Of a DNA stretch of 64,000 nucleotides, positions 44,511 through 60,870 are shown in pieces. Source of the stretch: Arctopsyche grandis. Its lineage: Eukaryota; Arthropoda; Insecta; Trichoptera; Hydropsychidae. Both the position numbers and the translations under genes were made by a program. The DNA lies in assembly GCF_051622035.1 (NCBI RefSeq), contig NC_135365.1, forward strand, positions 27,280,001 through 27,344,000, in the 5' to 3' direction. Under the pieces are notes generated by a model. The model was not told the origin of the DNA and did not search any database. It was given only the letters and a program-made list of their open reading frames with translations. Position 1 is the stretch's first letter; every line of letters starts with the position of its first letter.

Positions 44511-46999
44511 CGGGAGGCGACTGAACATTCTAGCTTGGAATGCTCGTGGACTTAAGAATAAGATTGACGAACTAGAGTCGGCGATCGGTGAGTACTGTGT
44601 TGACATAGTTTTAATCTCCGAGACCTTCTTAAAACCTCATATCCGTATTAACCTACCTAACTTTAACTGCTATCGCGAAGACCGAGAACAGCATGGAGGG
44701 GGAGTTGCCATATTTATAAAATCGTCAATTAAACATTGTCGCGTAATAACCCCGCCACTAAAAAAATTTAGAACTAACCGCCATCGAACTAACAATTAAC
44801 AACACCCGTCACATAGTAGCATCTGCTTACAATCCTCCCCAAAAACGATTATTGGCATCCGATCTTAACAAAATATTTAACATTGGTAGTTCGGTAGTGG
44901 TAGCTGGTGACTTTAATGCCAAACATCCGTTATGGAGTTGCGTAAATACTGACCAACAAGGCACAACTCTTTTTAAATACATTCAACTAACAGATACAAT
45001 CTTACTTCATCCGGATACATACACACACTATCCCACAAATAACTCACAACCATCCACACTAGATCTTGTCCTCGTCAAGAACTGCCCAAAAATATCGACA
45101 CCAAATGCCCTTCAAACCCTGTCGTCTGATCATCTCCCGATAATCTTCTCAATCGACGGGAAACCCGAGGAAATCATCAAGCATAGTTGGGATTACGGGA
45201 GAGCTAACTGGCGAGAGTTCAAGTCGTACATAAATGACCAAACCATTCTAACTTCTACCACACTCACAAACAAAACCGAAATCGACAGCTCCATAATACA
45301 CCTAACGGAATCAATAACTCGATCCAAACACCTTCACATACCTAAGACACAATACATTGAACACAAATTAGAGATAACTGACTTTGTCGCAAATCTAATT
45401 AAAAGTAAAAATAAACTCCGTAAAATTTGGCAAACATCAAAAAATCCAGTATTGAAAACATTAATTAATAAGCTCACATATCAAATTAAAATTAGAATCA
45501 AAGAAATCAAAAATGAAGCTTGGTCTAAAAAATTAGAAAAATTGAGCTCAGTTGATGGCTCTCTATGGAAATTAGCTAAAGCGATTCGCAGGACAAAAAA
45601 CTCGATTCCTCCATTAGATGATGCAGGAATCTCAGTGACGCGTGATTGCGACAAAGCAGAACTATTATCAAAATCCTTCCAAAAACATCACACACTCACA
45701 CAACATTACAATCACATACCAACGCATAATAAAGTCAACCGGTCCATTAAAATCATCACAAAAACTCCCACTAACAGTACTAAAAATATAAAATTGGTGC
45801 ATCCGTGTGAAATCCAAAATATAATACGTAATTTAAAAAATAAAAAGGCACCTGGGCGAGATTCAATAGATAACATCACAATCAAACAACTTCCATTTAA
45901 AGCTTTAGTCTCACTATCTAAAATATTCAACGCATGTTTACTCACCGGGTATTTCCCAGAATACTGGAAAACAGCCAACGTAATTCCCATACTTAAGCCC
46001 GATAAAAGCTCAAAAAACCCGGCCAATTATCGACCCATTAGCTTACTTTGCACGCTTTCAAAAATTCTGGAAAAAATAATCTACACACGTTTACTTAAAG
46101 TCGTAAATAAGAAATTAATAAATGAACAATTTGGATTTCGCACTGGACATTCCACGACCCAACAACTAACAAGACTAACTGAACACGTGACGAGGAACTT
46201 TAATATGAAGAGAAGTACCGGAATGGTATGTCTCGACATAGAAAAGGCCTTCGACACGGTTTGGCACGATGGACTCATTCATAAGCTCCTTATTAACAAA
46301 ATACCAAACTACCTAATTCTCATCATCAAATCGTACTTAACTCGTAGAAAGCTAGTGGTTAGCGTAAATAATGAATTATCGTCTCCAAAAATTATCGCAG
46401 CTGGCGTTCCGCAGGGGAGCTTGCTTGGCCCACTCTTGTTCTCCATATATATAAATGACATACCTATTCCAAAAAACTGTCACATAGCCCTATATGCAGA
46501 TGATACAGCTTGCTTCACAAGTAGCAAAAAACCAGACACTATTCTTAAAAATCTTGAATTTGCAATTAAAACAATGACTGAACACTTCACTAAGTGGAAA
46601 ATTCAAATTAATCAAACCAAAACAGACGCCATATTCTTTAGTGTTAGAAAACATAAGCCAAGTTTAGATCTGAAAATCCCCTCTGGAGAAAGTCTGAAAT
46701 GGCAGTCAGTAATAAAATATTTAGGAGTAACGTTTGATAAAAGAATGAGATGGGCACCTCACATTGAGGCAGCGAAATGCAAGGCGATGCGGGGTATATC
46801 CTCAATATATCCAATATTTAATCGCCATAGTTCTTTATCAACGCTAAATAAAATAAAATTATATCGCGCGCTCATATTACCATTATTAACCTATGCTTCA
46901 CCTGTATGGAATAACGCCTCGAATACTAACCTTTCCAAGCTCCAAGTAATACAAAATAAATCCCTAAAAATAATTTATAATACACCCATATATACTTGA
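44497..46999 (+). pseudogene. Jockey ORF2, endonuclease/reverse transcriptase, one frameshift
   Basis: Begins at ATG 44497 inside the end of ORF1. The APE-type endonuclease shows LNILAWNARGL, ISETF, VAGDFNAKHPLW and SDHLP. The reverse transcriptase shows NYRPISLL, LDIEKAFDTVWHDG, GVPQGSLLGPLL and the YADD active site (46493-46504). A one-base frame change lies in or near the run of seven A at 44760-44766: the first frame stops at 44799 and the rest is open to 46999. That separates the first third of the endonuclease from the RT, so this copy is probably inactive unless the run is a sequencing error. The C-terminal stop after NTPIYT is shared with the copy at 12254. Confidence 0.85.
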
Positions 47000-47450
47000 A
47001 AAAACTGCATGCCATATATAATATTCCGTTTGTTACAGACATTACTAACCAGTAGATTCTATGACATAATCACTAATAACCATACTAACACACTTGTGAA
47101 GAGTCTCGGTGATTACAACAAAATGTCTATACCCTTCAGGTATAAACACAGATTACCTAAACACTATCTGCTTTAGGTCATCGACTTTAGATAGTCTTTA
47201 ATTAATATTATGTATTAGATGTATTATGAACATTTATAAGGATTGTAAATAGGTTTTTGAGCTCTTTTTCCTATTATGCTTTAGATTAACATTAGAATAA
47301 TATAATACAGTGATTACTAACCAAATTAAATAAAAATTGTAAAATAGAAAATGATCAGTAGATCAGTAGCTATTAAAATAGATATAAGATGTATTGTGAA
47401 CATAATTTCGTAATAATAAAAAGCATTTAAAAATCAAATATACATAGTGT

Positions 47451-48030
47451 TACTACAAATGTGCATAGATAAACAAAAAAAAAGAGGCAGACATAGTATT
47501 AAAACTCTACTTACAAAAATATAATCGCCTTCATTTCAATCTTCCGTATGCACGTATATACTTTATATGTAAAAGGAATACGACGATGGACTGATCACTA
47601 TCCACTGAGCGTTGTATTGATAGTATTCCAATTTATATAATATACATAAGTACATATGTACATGTTTACATTAGGCTGCACTTGACATTAAATTGAAACA
47701 CGAAGATATGAAAGTTTAGTTAAAACGATTAAAGGTTTCCAACGAAAATTCAAAAAACCTTGAAATTGTTGTGCAAAAGTACCAGTTCCGGTTGAAGTAA
47801 AAATATTAATGTAATTAATCATTCATATAAACACTCAGCCAAAAATTCGAAAAAAAAGCCGTCATAACGTTCAGCATTTCAGTAATTGGTACTAATTTTC
47901 AGTGTGACAGGATTGAAATATAAAACGTGATCAGAGATTGATTCTAACCGGAAATTAGTTCAAATTTTGAAGTCAAATTTTCGCATGTTCAAATTTTCAT
48001 TTATCGTACATAACTATGTACATAGATAAA
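47451..48030 (+). repeat. ACTTCCGG-family fragments after the jockey insertion
   Basis: The family resumes at TACTACAAATGTGCATAG. A second partial copy covers about 47690-48030, with a CAGTTCCGGTTGAAG box, a CATAACGTTCAGCATTTCAG block and the AATTTTCGCATG end. The 10.3-10.5 kb region carries a related TTGTATTGATAGTATTCCAA segment. Confidence 0.55.
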
Positions 48031-48880
48031 GTAGTTATATATTGATATATACTTTTTAAATGCACTGTATATTTTTTAAATGCATAGAAGGTGTTATATA
48101 TTGAAATATTCTGCCGAGTATATGTATAAATAAGCAAATAATAATAATAATAATAATACTAATGATATAAATGTATAAATATAAATAATGATAATGATAT
48201 AAATGATAGCACTATAATGAATACGAACATTATATGTGATGATGATACTATAATGAATACGAACATTATAAGTATGAATGATTCTAAAATGAATATTAAT
48301 TCAAAAAATAAAAATAATACTTCAAATGAAGGAGTGATAAATAATAATGATAATAAAATCAACGAATGAATTACAAAATGATTTTTTTAATTGAAACCGA
48401 AAATTCTACTACCGGATCGACAATATTGATACGAAATCTTAATGATAAACTATATAAAAACTATATTTTGTTTGTTTAAAAACTATAGAATGCGGAGATA
48501 TATAAGAAATAGAAAATTAATGTAAAAAAGGGATAGTTAAAAATGGGAAAGTGAATAAAAAAATAAAGCTAGGATATATAAAAATATTCCAAAAACAGCA
48601 AAATAAAATAACTGTGTTCGTGAAACCAGACTAGACGATGACAACAGCGCAGACCATTTATGCGATAATGAGTAATGTTTGATATAAGAGAACCCAAAGA
48701 GTATATAAGAGTATATAAGAGAACCAACTGAAGAGTCAAGTGTATGTATGTATGTATGTACCTGTTTCACACAAGATTTTGATAAAGAAAATCCCATGTA
48801 TAAAAGATTAAATAAATCATCGATTCACATTCGGATTCTCCCCTAACTGAATCGTGTCGCACATACTACATATATACATA
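48031..48880. other. AT-rich, low-complexity sequence
   Basis: (AAT)n-like and (GATAAT)n-like tracts occupy about 48135-48360. They include two copies of a TATAATGAATACGAACATTA unit. The long frame on the minus strand across them is a low-complexity artefact. No gene was recognised. Confidence 0.5.
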
Positions 48881-49216
48881 CTAATGGTTTTACCCGGCTT
48901 CGCTCGGTATTTCTAATATAAACATTTTATTAAATTTATTTGAATAGCTTTATTTTATATAAATTTATTTGAATATGCTTTTGTTTTTTTTTGTTAAATT
49001 GAATGTCACGAATAAAAAAAAACTTCGAAATTATATGTATACCAGAATCCGGCGCCTGCGCCCTTTCAGCCTTCAGTGCCCCCCGGGGCCGGAGGTGATT
49101 TTATTTGAAGCGAAAAGAAAATATATCGTCATAGAAACTTACCTGTTTACAAAGTTCCCAACGACAGTTATATATGTATAAATATACAAAGTCTCTTTCG
49201 AAATTATATATTAGAT
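48881..49216 (+). repeat. Variable-core repeat family, copy 2 (short core)
   Basis: The left end TTTTACCCGGCTTCGCTCGG and the right end TATACAAAGTCTCTTTCG match copy 1. The core here is only a short GC-rich patch (about 49048-49095, CGGCGCCTGCGCCC and CCCCCCGGGGCCGG) and not a long array. Confidence 0.65.
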
Positions 49217-49312
49217 GTATCTATAATAAACAAATTTGTATAAAGGAAAAAATGAAACGATCGAAACTAAAATTAATATTCCATTGCTTTACCAAAAAAG
49301 TCATTACTAAAC

Positions 49313-50454
49313 CAGCGGTTTTCAAACTTTATGTTACTACGCCTCCCTTTTCCGCGCCTCCCTACATTTTATTTTTTAATAGATATAATAATATAGACAT
49401 GTTTTAAATAATAAACTTTCATTTAAAAATACTGTACACTACAATAGACAGAATAATAAAAAGGTTTTGTTATAACATAAATTTATACGAACACGTATAT
49501 TTATTTTTATATTAAATTACTAATTAAACTACACCTAACACATCAAAATTTAATGCAAAGGATGTTGTTGTTTATTGGCACAAAGTTTATCAAATCTTGG
49601 GGGCAATATGGAGAGTGCCACTCGTAACTCCTTTTCGACTATCCTTTACCTGGCTCGATATTTGGTTTTCATTGCAGCTAGTGCCGAAAAGCCCGTTTCG
49701 CATAAATAAGACGTTACAAACGGTAGAAGCACTTGCATTGCTTTGTGATACAAAGATTCATACTCTCCACTAAGATTCACCCAAAATTTAATTATGGTTT
49801 CATTTTGAAACTTTTGTTTTAGTGAGCTATCGCTTTTCTTTTTTCGATGGTTGTCGGCTCAAATTCGTCTTCTTCATTGTACATAGTTAAATGGAATGGA
49901 GGTCTTTGAAATAATTGGAAAAATGCAGCACTAAGCCATCTAAGTGGTTAGTAAAAACATTTTTACTTGCATTTAACATTTAACATTTAACATTTTATAT
50001 TGGCTGTGGCCCAGAAATCTTTGAAAAGTGAAAACAAATCCAACTCATTTTTTTGTAAATTTGATTTCCATAACTTCAACTTTTTAATGAAAGCTTTTAC
50101 TTTGTCTTTTTGAAAAAATGGATGTATTTGTGATCGATTTATTTATTTGGATTGATTTATTTAAACCGCTCAATTTTCCAAAAATTTCAACCAAATAGGC
50201 AAGTTTAACAATAAAATTATCGTTCGACCACAAATGTGCCTCTTGATGTTGGTTTTCTTCGAGAAAGGTTACTTATTAAATGTGTATATAAAAATGAAAG
50301 AAAAATAAACATTCATGCATTCAATTTTTACTGTAAGCTACGATATGAAGTTTTATTTATTTGTAGATATTATGGTATGAAAATTATTTTTTTATTAAAA
50401 AGTTTTGGAGCCTCCCCTGGCAATAGTCCGTGCCTCCCAGTTTGGAAACCACTG
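49313..50454 (-). mobile_element. Decayed hAT element (Charlie/ZBED type) with both ends
   Basis: Ends CAGCGGTTTTCAAACT (left) and, inverted, CAGTGGTTTCCAAACT (right), a hAT end type. Flanking 8 bp TACTAAAC and CTCTAAAC match at 6 of 8. Minus-strand remnants include WSNDNFIVKLAYLVEIFGKL, FWVNLSGEYESL, LLPFVTSYLCETGFSAL, TKYRAR and LPPRFDKLCANKQQH, in transposase order but with stops and frame changes. Only the C-terminal half is left in 1.14 kb. Confidence 0.75.
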
Positions 50455-50462
50455 CTCTAAAC

Positions 50463-51834
50463 GACTAAATTGATGAAAAGGAGAATTATGAATAAATAAA
50501 ATAATTCTTATGAAATTTCCTTAAATTCGAAAATCTAAATTATGTAATGACGAAATAAATCGAAGAAAATTGTTTAATAAAATAAATGCGTAAATCGAAT
50601 TAATAAAATCACGTAAAACGAGAATATTGAAGTGTCGAAATATTCACTTTTTTAAAATTTATAAAACCCCCAAATTCAAAACATAAATTGAGAAAAATAA
50701 AATAAATAAAAATCAATTAGATTATACTACAATCGTATAAGATAATAATTAAACGGAAGTGGTATATTGATGCCATTGCAAAGTTAAAATTGAAGATCTT
50801 TAATCGAACTTTAAATACTGAGATATTGTAAATCATTCGACACAAAATATAAATGATTTCGCGAAAGATCATCATTGTTGTTAAATAAATGTTAACGAAA
50901 TGAAATGAAAATAATCTTTCTTAATCAAGAACTAATGAAAGTGAAAAAGAATAATAAAAACAATTGAAACCTAATAAACGAGAAAAATAATTCTCATGCT
51001 ACAAAGAGGGTTATAAAATCGTTCGGATCTATAAATAAAAATAAATATCAAATAAATAAATAAAAATCAAAACGTCGTGTATTGTTTCCACGTACATATG
51101 TACATAAGATAACAAAAATAAAATGAAACAACAAACATATAAGATTTAACAAAAATGAGGTAATGCAAATCCTATCACGTATAATGAATATAGATAATAA
51201 ATTAACTTCTAGAACTTTATACAAAATCCTTAAATGTTTAAAAATTATGAATTAGAAAGATATTTGTTCAGAACCACAATAAGAATGCTTTAATGTTAAA
51301 AATGAATATACATAATATGAATTTTTAAAAGTTAATACTGAAATGTTGTGTTATCTAAAATTGATTACTATGAATTTATGTTAGAAATATATATCCAATG
51401 AATAGAATGAATTTACAATTTTCAATTTAATGTAACAAGTAAAATGTTTTTCTATAAACTTAAATATGAATAAGTATATTGCTAATCGCTACAATTTTAA
51501 GACTCATTGTATGTATAGAAATTTAATATGAAATTTAATCAGTAAATCTCTAACTTTTCTATATTTAAAATATAACTGTAAGCTGATTTAAAATTGATAT
51601 TCTGGATTATATAAATGAATGGAAAATGGATATGTTGCTTTATATAAAGAGATTATATCTAAATGATTAAACGTATATAAAGAGATCATAAACCTTGAAG
51701 ATCACTACAATTTTTTTCATTATGTGGTGTATTGGAAGCTTTTAAATTGTTAACTTTAGAACTGGCATCTTTCCATTTGAAATATACATTGTAAATTAAT
51801 AGAAATCATTAAACTTGAAAATCAATGTACTTTT
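50463..51834. other. AT-rich sequence, nothing recognised
   Basis: A long stretch without a credible ORF, splice site or match to other parts of the window. Confidence 0.4.
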
Positions 51835-52570
51835 TACGGGCTTTTTAGATAAATTTACGGGCACAAATTATTTTATAATTATAAAAGAGTGTATTCAATC
51901 TCTTAATCAGGACACGATAAAAGGTTCCAAGAATTGAATTTATTAAATACTCTTTCTATTTTAACTTCCCCTTTTCAAATGATGACAAATGAAAATTTCA
52001 TATGACCATTTTAATAATACCATGGTTGAAATGGCCACCACTTAAAACCTTAATAATATCAAGGTTTTAAGTGTCAGATCAATAAGCGCAGTGAAACATA
52101 GAAAAGTCATGTAATAGAAGTAGAGGTTCCTATGTATAGTTGCATTAATTGACCTAGCTGATAATTCTTAAGTTTGAATTTTGTCATTATGTTTAAATTC
52201 AGCGTTTTGCCAGAGATTGAATCAAAATGATGACGACAGAAGACAGAATATTTGCCCAAATAAATCGACTACGGAAGTCACTTCAAGTACAAATATTTGC
52301 ACGGTGTTGTAAAAAATTCGGGTGTGGTCTGCCCACGATTTTATCTATGTATTTCAGGAATTAAAGAGTTATAAAAAAAAAAACGAAATTTGATTATGAC
52401 GCACATACACAAATTTATTTATTTAAATTTTTTTATCATCTTGATATTTAATGTCAATATGGGTCCAAATAAATCGACTAACGAAGTCACTTCAAATAGG
52501 TAAGTATTTATTATCACTGATTAAAAATGAAATAACAAATATTGAATTCAAAAACCTAAAAAAGAGGACA
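51835..52570 (+). repeat. Third copy of the 34.2 kb repeat block
   Basis: Shares AGAGTGT(A/C)TTCAATCTCT, GGACACGATAAAAGGTTCC and the hairpin (13 bp stem, 52039-52073) with 34680-34905. It also shares the following CAGCGTTTTGCCAGAGATTG and GGTGTGGTCTGCCCACGATT blocks. Confidence 0.7.
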
Positions 52571-52905
52571 CCTATAAGGGGAGGTAACATTTCAGTCAAC
52601 TTAAAAATTTACATCGTGTAGATAAGAATTTCAGTAACCGATACTTACATAGTTTCAGTTCGATAAGACTAACGGTGTTTAAAAAATCCCCAAAATACAC
52701 AGGTACACATACTCACAGATACATACACACATAATTTTTTCCTAGATCATAAAAACGTGATAAAAAATCGATTCTGAGTTCAAATCAGTCAAAATCTCGA
52801 GTTTGAATTTTTGCATGATCACAAAAACTTCATCTATTGTTACTACGTACATAGAAAAGTTCAAATTTAAAACACTTCACTTATTTTAGTAATTGTAATT
52901 GTATG
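52571..52905 (+). repeat. ACTTCCGG-family 3' end and the empty site of jockey copy 2
   Basis: Matches 22390-22690 up to CTACGTACATAGAAAAG. It then reads TTCAAATTTAAAACACTTCACTTATTTT without interruption, where the equivalent place at 11809/13622 holds the jockey copy. Confidence 0.65.
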
Positions 52906-52914
52906 TTTTATAAT

Positions 52915-53226
52915 CGTACTAGCTGAACCCCGGCATGCGTTGCAATGCCATAATAACATATGAAATTCCCGTTCCCATTTGTCGAAAAAACGCAGGTAGC
53001 GAACGCATTTGAAATTATTGCGTTGCAATGACACTCATTCATTCCCTTTCCCGTTCCCATTTTTCGGAACAACGCAGGCAGTGAACATCCTGGTCACGAC
53101 GCGAAAACATTTGAAATTATAGCGAATGACACTCATTCCCGTTTTTCCCGTTTCCGTTCCCGTTTTTTCACAGTAATCTTCCCAGGCATGCACACAACAA
53201 ATCCTGAAAGTTTCATCGTAATCGGT
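52915..53226 (+). repeat. ACTAGCTGAACCCCGGC-headed repeat
   Basis: Begins ACTAGCTGAACCCCGGCATG and ends AAAGTTTCATCGTAATCGGT, then runs into a (TA)n tract. GAACGCATTTGAAATTAT-like and TTCCCGTTCCCATTT-like segments are repeated inside. The head resembles that of the variable-core family (CTAGCTG...ACCCGGC), but the body is different. Confidence 0.5.

Positions 53227-57017
<3,791 letters not shown>

Positions 57018-57092
<75 letters not shown>
57018..57092. repeat. (TA)n tract at the 5' side of the RTE element
   Basis: About 75 bp of alternating TA between the RTE 5' UTR and the resumed flank GATTTATTCTAATAAT, which continues the segment seen at 13645. Confidence 0.9.
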
Positions 57093-57095
<3 letters not shown>

Positions 57096-57881
57096 TTTAT
57101 TCTAATAATATTAAGAGTTTGAAATATTTAGCTTTATAAAATTGATCCGAAAAATAATGTAATATATGTATGTATGTACATATGTACATATTGTTTTAAA
57201 GATAAAAATCCGACAGGAAGCCATGCTTTGGCTTTTTATTGATAATGATTTTGCTGATAATGCCATTAGTCATTTTTTTACAGTGTGAACAGAGCTAAAA
57301 GTTGGATCTCAAGTTCCGATTTAAACTCGACTAGGGAAAACCGGTTTTTTGGCTCGATCAACCGGCTTTTAAAGGTCTTCTTTAATTTATGTTGTTTCCC
57401 TCAAAACTAACAATTATGAAAGATAAAGAAAACATGTGTTTATCCAAATTTTCTTAGGTAATAGGCGTATAATTCTTTGAACGACAAAAAAAAGGTACAT
57501 CACTTAGCGGTGGCTTTGAGATTTAGTAATGGAGGAAGACCAAATCATAAACCTATAAAATATTATTGAAAGTAGTTTCAATATCCTACACAAGGCCTTT
57601 CAGAATTTCGGCAAATTGGTTTTTTTTTTCATAATTTGTATGGATAACGTTATCTGTTTAGTTTCAGTTGCAGTAACAACGTTATGGCTAACATTTACAA
57701 AACAATGATCCAATATGCTTGTAGATAAAATATGTATAAATATTGTAAATCTTCAGCATTAATTATTTTATATACGGAATATTAATAAATGAAGTATTGC
57801 GAAATTGAGAAAATTTTTACTTCGAGGTTTTACTTTTAATATGTAGGAGCATTTAATACATATATGTGCATACATACATAC
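57093..57881. repeat. Flank shared with 13.6 kb, then AT-rich sequence
   Basis: Positions 57094-57210 match 13645-13760. A GCCGGTT-type patch (AAAACCGGTTTTTTGGCTCG) is at about 57335. Nothing else was recognised before the hAT element. Confidence 0.5.
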
Positions 57882-57948
57882 CAGTGGCGGGCGGTGACTT
57901 TTCAAACAAGGGATGCTGTCCCTTGTTTGAAAAAAAAAACCGACCAAT

Positions 57949-60130
57949 TTATTTTTTAAAATTTAATTTTATTCTTCGTTCCTTTTTACAAAATTCATCG
58001 ATAACCGCATCATAGAATTTTTTATTGTTTTTTAAATTTGACATTATTTTCTTTTCGATTGCAATTAAAGCAAGACCAGAGAGTCTTTCTTCACCTTGAC
58101 TACTTCTGGTGAACGTTTTAATTCTTTTCATAGTCGAAAATGATCGTTCAGCCGATGCGCTCGTGGAAGGTATCGTACAAATTAATTGTATTAAACTAAA
58201 TACTTGTTCCAAAACGTCTATTAGATCATCTTTCACAATTAATTCCTTTACGTCATTTATAGATTTCAAATGAAAATCTTGCGTTGAGTACATGTAAATT
58301 AATTCGCTTTTTAATTTCATAAAATCAAAGTATTTTCCATAAGTTAAGTGGAGTGATTTAAAAAGGAAATCTGGAAAATTATTTTCATATTCTTTAAATT
58401 TTTTGACGTTAAAAAATTCGAGAAATTTTAAATTTTCGATATCTCGAAATCGATTGGTTGTATTTACTGAAAGAGTTTCTAAAATTTCAGAATAGTGAAG
58501 TTTATACGTTGTTTTCACATCTTCTTCACATTCAGCATATTTTCTATTTCTATTAAAATTTTTAGTTATTACTTTGTTCCACAATGAATCAAAATCGTCT
58601 TTTTTGTTATCTAAATATTTTACAAATTTTTTAATTTCACTTACGCAATACGATATGTCAAAGGTTTTTTTTTTGTAAAATTTCAAATAAAAAATCTGCC
58701 GAATTAAATATTGCAGAAAATAAATGCAAATTGAAATTGAATTCAAACTCTTTTAAATAACGATGAAGGACTTCAGCATTTATGACAGTATCAGTATCCC
58801 ATTCGTCTTCATCATTAATTATTTGATTAAATATTTCCATTAATTCTGTTTGATATTCTAATATCATATTTAAAATTTTGCTATTGTAGTTCCATCGTGT
58901 AGGGGCAGCAGTGGGAAATCGTTTTTTTATTTGACAATCCAGAAGGGAAATTCTTCTTGAAGACTTACAAAAAAAAGTTGAAAATGACAACATACGGCTG
59001 AAAAAACGTTTGCATCCGGATATATGTTTAACAGATTGCGACAAAACAAAATTCAATCTGTGAGAGTAACAATGGACAAATAAAGAATTAGGACAAATAT
59101 CTCGAATTTTTCGTTGCACTCCATTATGCTCCCCGGACATTACAGCCGCTCCATCGTACGTTTGTGCAATTAATTTGTCCAAACAACCAAATTCTTCCAA
59201 GGTCTCACGTATGTGCTGAAAAAGAGCATTAGCTGTTCTATTGGGACTAACATCGACAAATCCAACAAATCTCTCCTGAATTTCATTGTTTTCATCTACA
59301 TATCTAAAAATAGTAGATAGCTGAGCTTTGCGACTGATATCTGTAGATTCGTCCACAATTATGGAAACAAATTTTGATGCACGTATTTCAGTTTTAATCT
59401 CATCTAGCAAGACTTTTGATATTGCGGATACCAAGTCATTTTGTATATGGTTCAATAGTCCAGTAAACACCGTAGAGTTATCTAAATGAGTTTTCAATTT
59501 TATGTCTGATTCACTCAACAGATACAGCAATTCAATATAATTCCCTCTATTTTCCGATTCCTGGTGTTCAAAATGTCCTCGTAAAGGTTGTTCTTGTTTT
59601 GCTAAAAAACAGATCGCGCTTATTAATTTCGACAAAATGTATCTATTTGCAGTAACTTCTTTGTTGTGCATTTCAATATTTGCTTTAAATTGAGCACTTA
59701 AAAAATTTTCTATACGAGGTCCCTTTCCAAATTTTTTAAATTGAGCAGCAGAACATATGTGAGCTTGAGAACATTCATGTCTCTTGCGCGATTTACTTAA
59801 ATTGTTTAGGTCAGAAAATCCAAATTTACTCCAGACATTCACTTCTTGAGAAAATAAAATACATGGCCAACAGAATAATTTCGTTAAGTGAGCACATCCA
59901 CAAATCCATGAAATTTTTTCGTATGTTTCTGTGTTAAAATACCTTTTAAATGTTTTTGTTTTAGACTGAATATTTAATATTGGTGTGGGTTTGGGGCTCT
60001 TAACAATAATCTCCTTTTCATTAAATGGGAGAGAAGCAAATCTTCTTTTCAGCACATTTTCAATTAAACAATTGCAATTATTATTGATCTCGACGACAAG
60101 TCCACTCTCATTGTTATTTTCGATATCCAT
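57949..60130 (-). CDS. hAT transposase, zinc-finger MYM/DUF4371 type, one frameshift
   Basis: Starts at ATG 60130. Residues 60-130 form a TTF-type zinc finger (ICGCAHLTKLFCWPC, RHECSQAH). The RNase-H-like core follows, with VDESTD (259-264), QTYDGA (about 323) and HCYSHRLNFVL (353 on). The first frame ends at 58658 after 490 codons. A second frame (open from 58746) carries the hAT dimerisation domain (STSASAERSFSTMKRIK, then GEERLSGLALIAIEKK) to the stop at 57949. The two join at a run of ten A on the coding strand near 58664-58673. One base lost or gained there explains the break; slippage in the run could also make the full protein. Only about 67 bp separate the stop from the left terminus. 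Confidence 0.85.
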
Positions 60131-60439
60131 ATTAAAGGCAATAATGAAAACTCGTAAGTAGTGGAACAGTAAACTAAAAATAAAGTTAGACGAAACTAAT
60201 TTAAATGAAAACTTAATTCAAAAGTAAAAAATAACCAAATTACAGTATAAATGATTAACTTCGTCTAAAGAAATGAATCGGCTAGCTTTTTGATAAATAA
60301 CTTGGGGCGTAGCGTGCGGAAATATCGATCAACAGCGGCTTCCAAGTGAAACTCAATAGATAAGCAAACAGAGAAACCGAATCCACCGTAGAGGTTAAAC
60401 AAGTGTCAACGCGTCCGCGCGAATAAGACAGCCTCATAG

Positions 60440-60451
60440 TGCGCATGCGCA
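60440..60451. promoter_or_regulatory. NRF1/EWG-type palindrome upstream of the transposase
   Basis: TGCGCATGCGCA is a perfect match to the palindromic site of NRF-1 and its insect counterpart Erect wing. It lies about 310 bp upstream of the hAT start codon, inside a short CpG-rich island that stands out from AT-rich surroundings. A promoter role is inferred from position and composition only. Confidence 0.45.
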
Positions 60452-60623
60452 AATGGGATCGGACTCGACTCCGAATCCATGACGCGCGCGCACTTCAGTC
60501 AGCGTCTACTCGCCAGCGTCACTCGCCTGTGGCCGGCCGGCCGCCCGCCTATGCGAATCCTTAATAAAAATTATCAAAAGATCCTATATAATGCATCATG
60601 TAACAAAAAACACGTGATATGTG

Positions 60624-60723
<100 letters not shown>

Positions 60724-60870
60724 TCATATACTACATCATAATCACGTACATCACTAAGAATACATCGAAGCGAAATTCAAATATTTATTAAAAATACTCT
60801 TGGCTTTTTAAAGTTATAGGGGATGCGCCGCATCCACCGCATCCATGGACCGCACGCCACTGATACATAC

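Larger units (their letters stand above)
43133..47437 (+). mobile_element. Full-length jockey-type non-LTR retrotransposon
   Basis: Bounded by a perfect 13 bp target duplication, ATATACATAGTGT (43120-43132 and 47438-47450). The interrupted sequence is the 3' end of an ACTTCCGG-family repeat, which resumes at TACTACAAATGTGCATAG. It has a 5' UTR of about 170 bp, overlapping ORF1 and ORF2, and a 3' UTR of about 440 bp ending AAGCATTTAAAAATCAA. The internally deleted copy at 11810-13621 belongs to the same family. Confidence 0.9.

Noticed and set aside
48159-48362. Minus-strand frame rich in Ile, Leu and Phe
   Set aside because: Low-complexity AAT/GAT tract; no start context or homologous domain.
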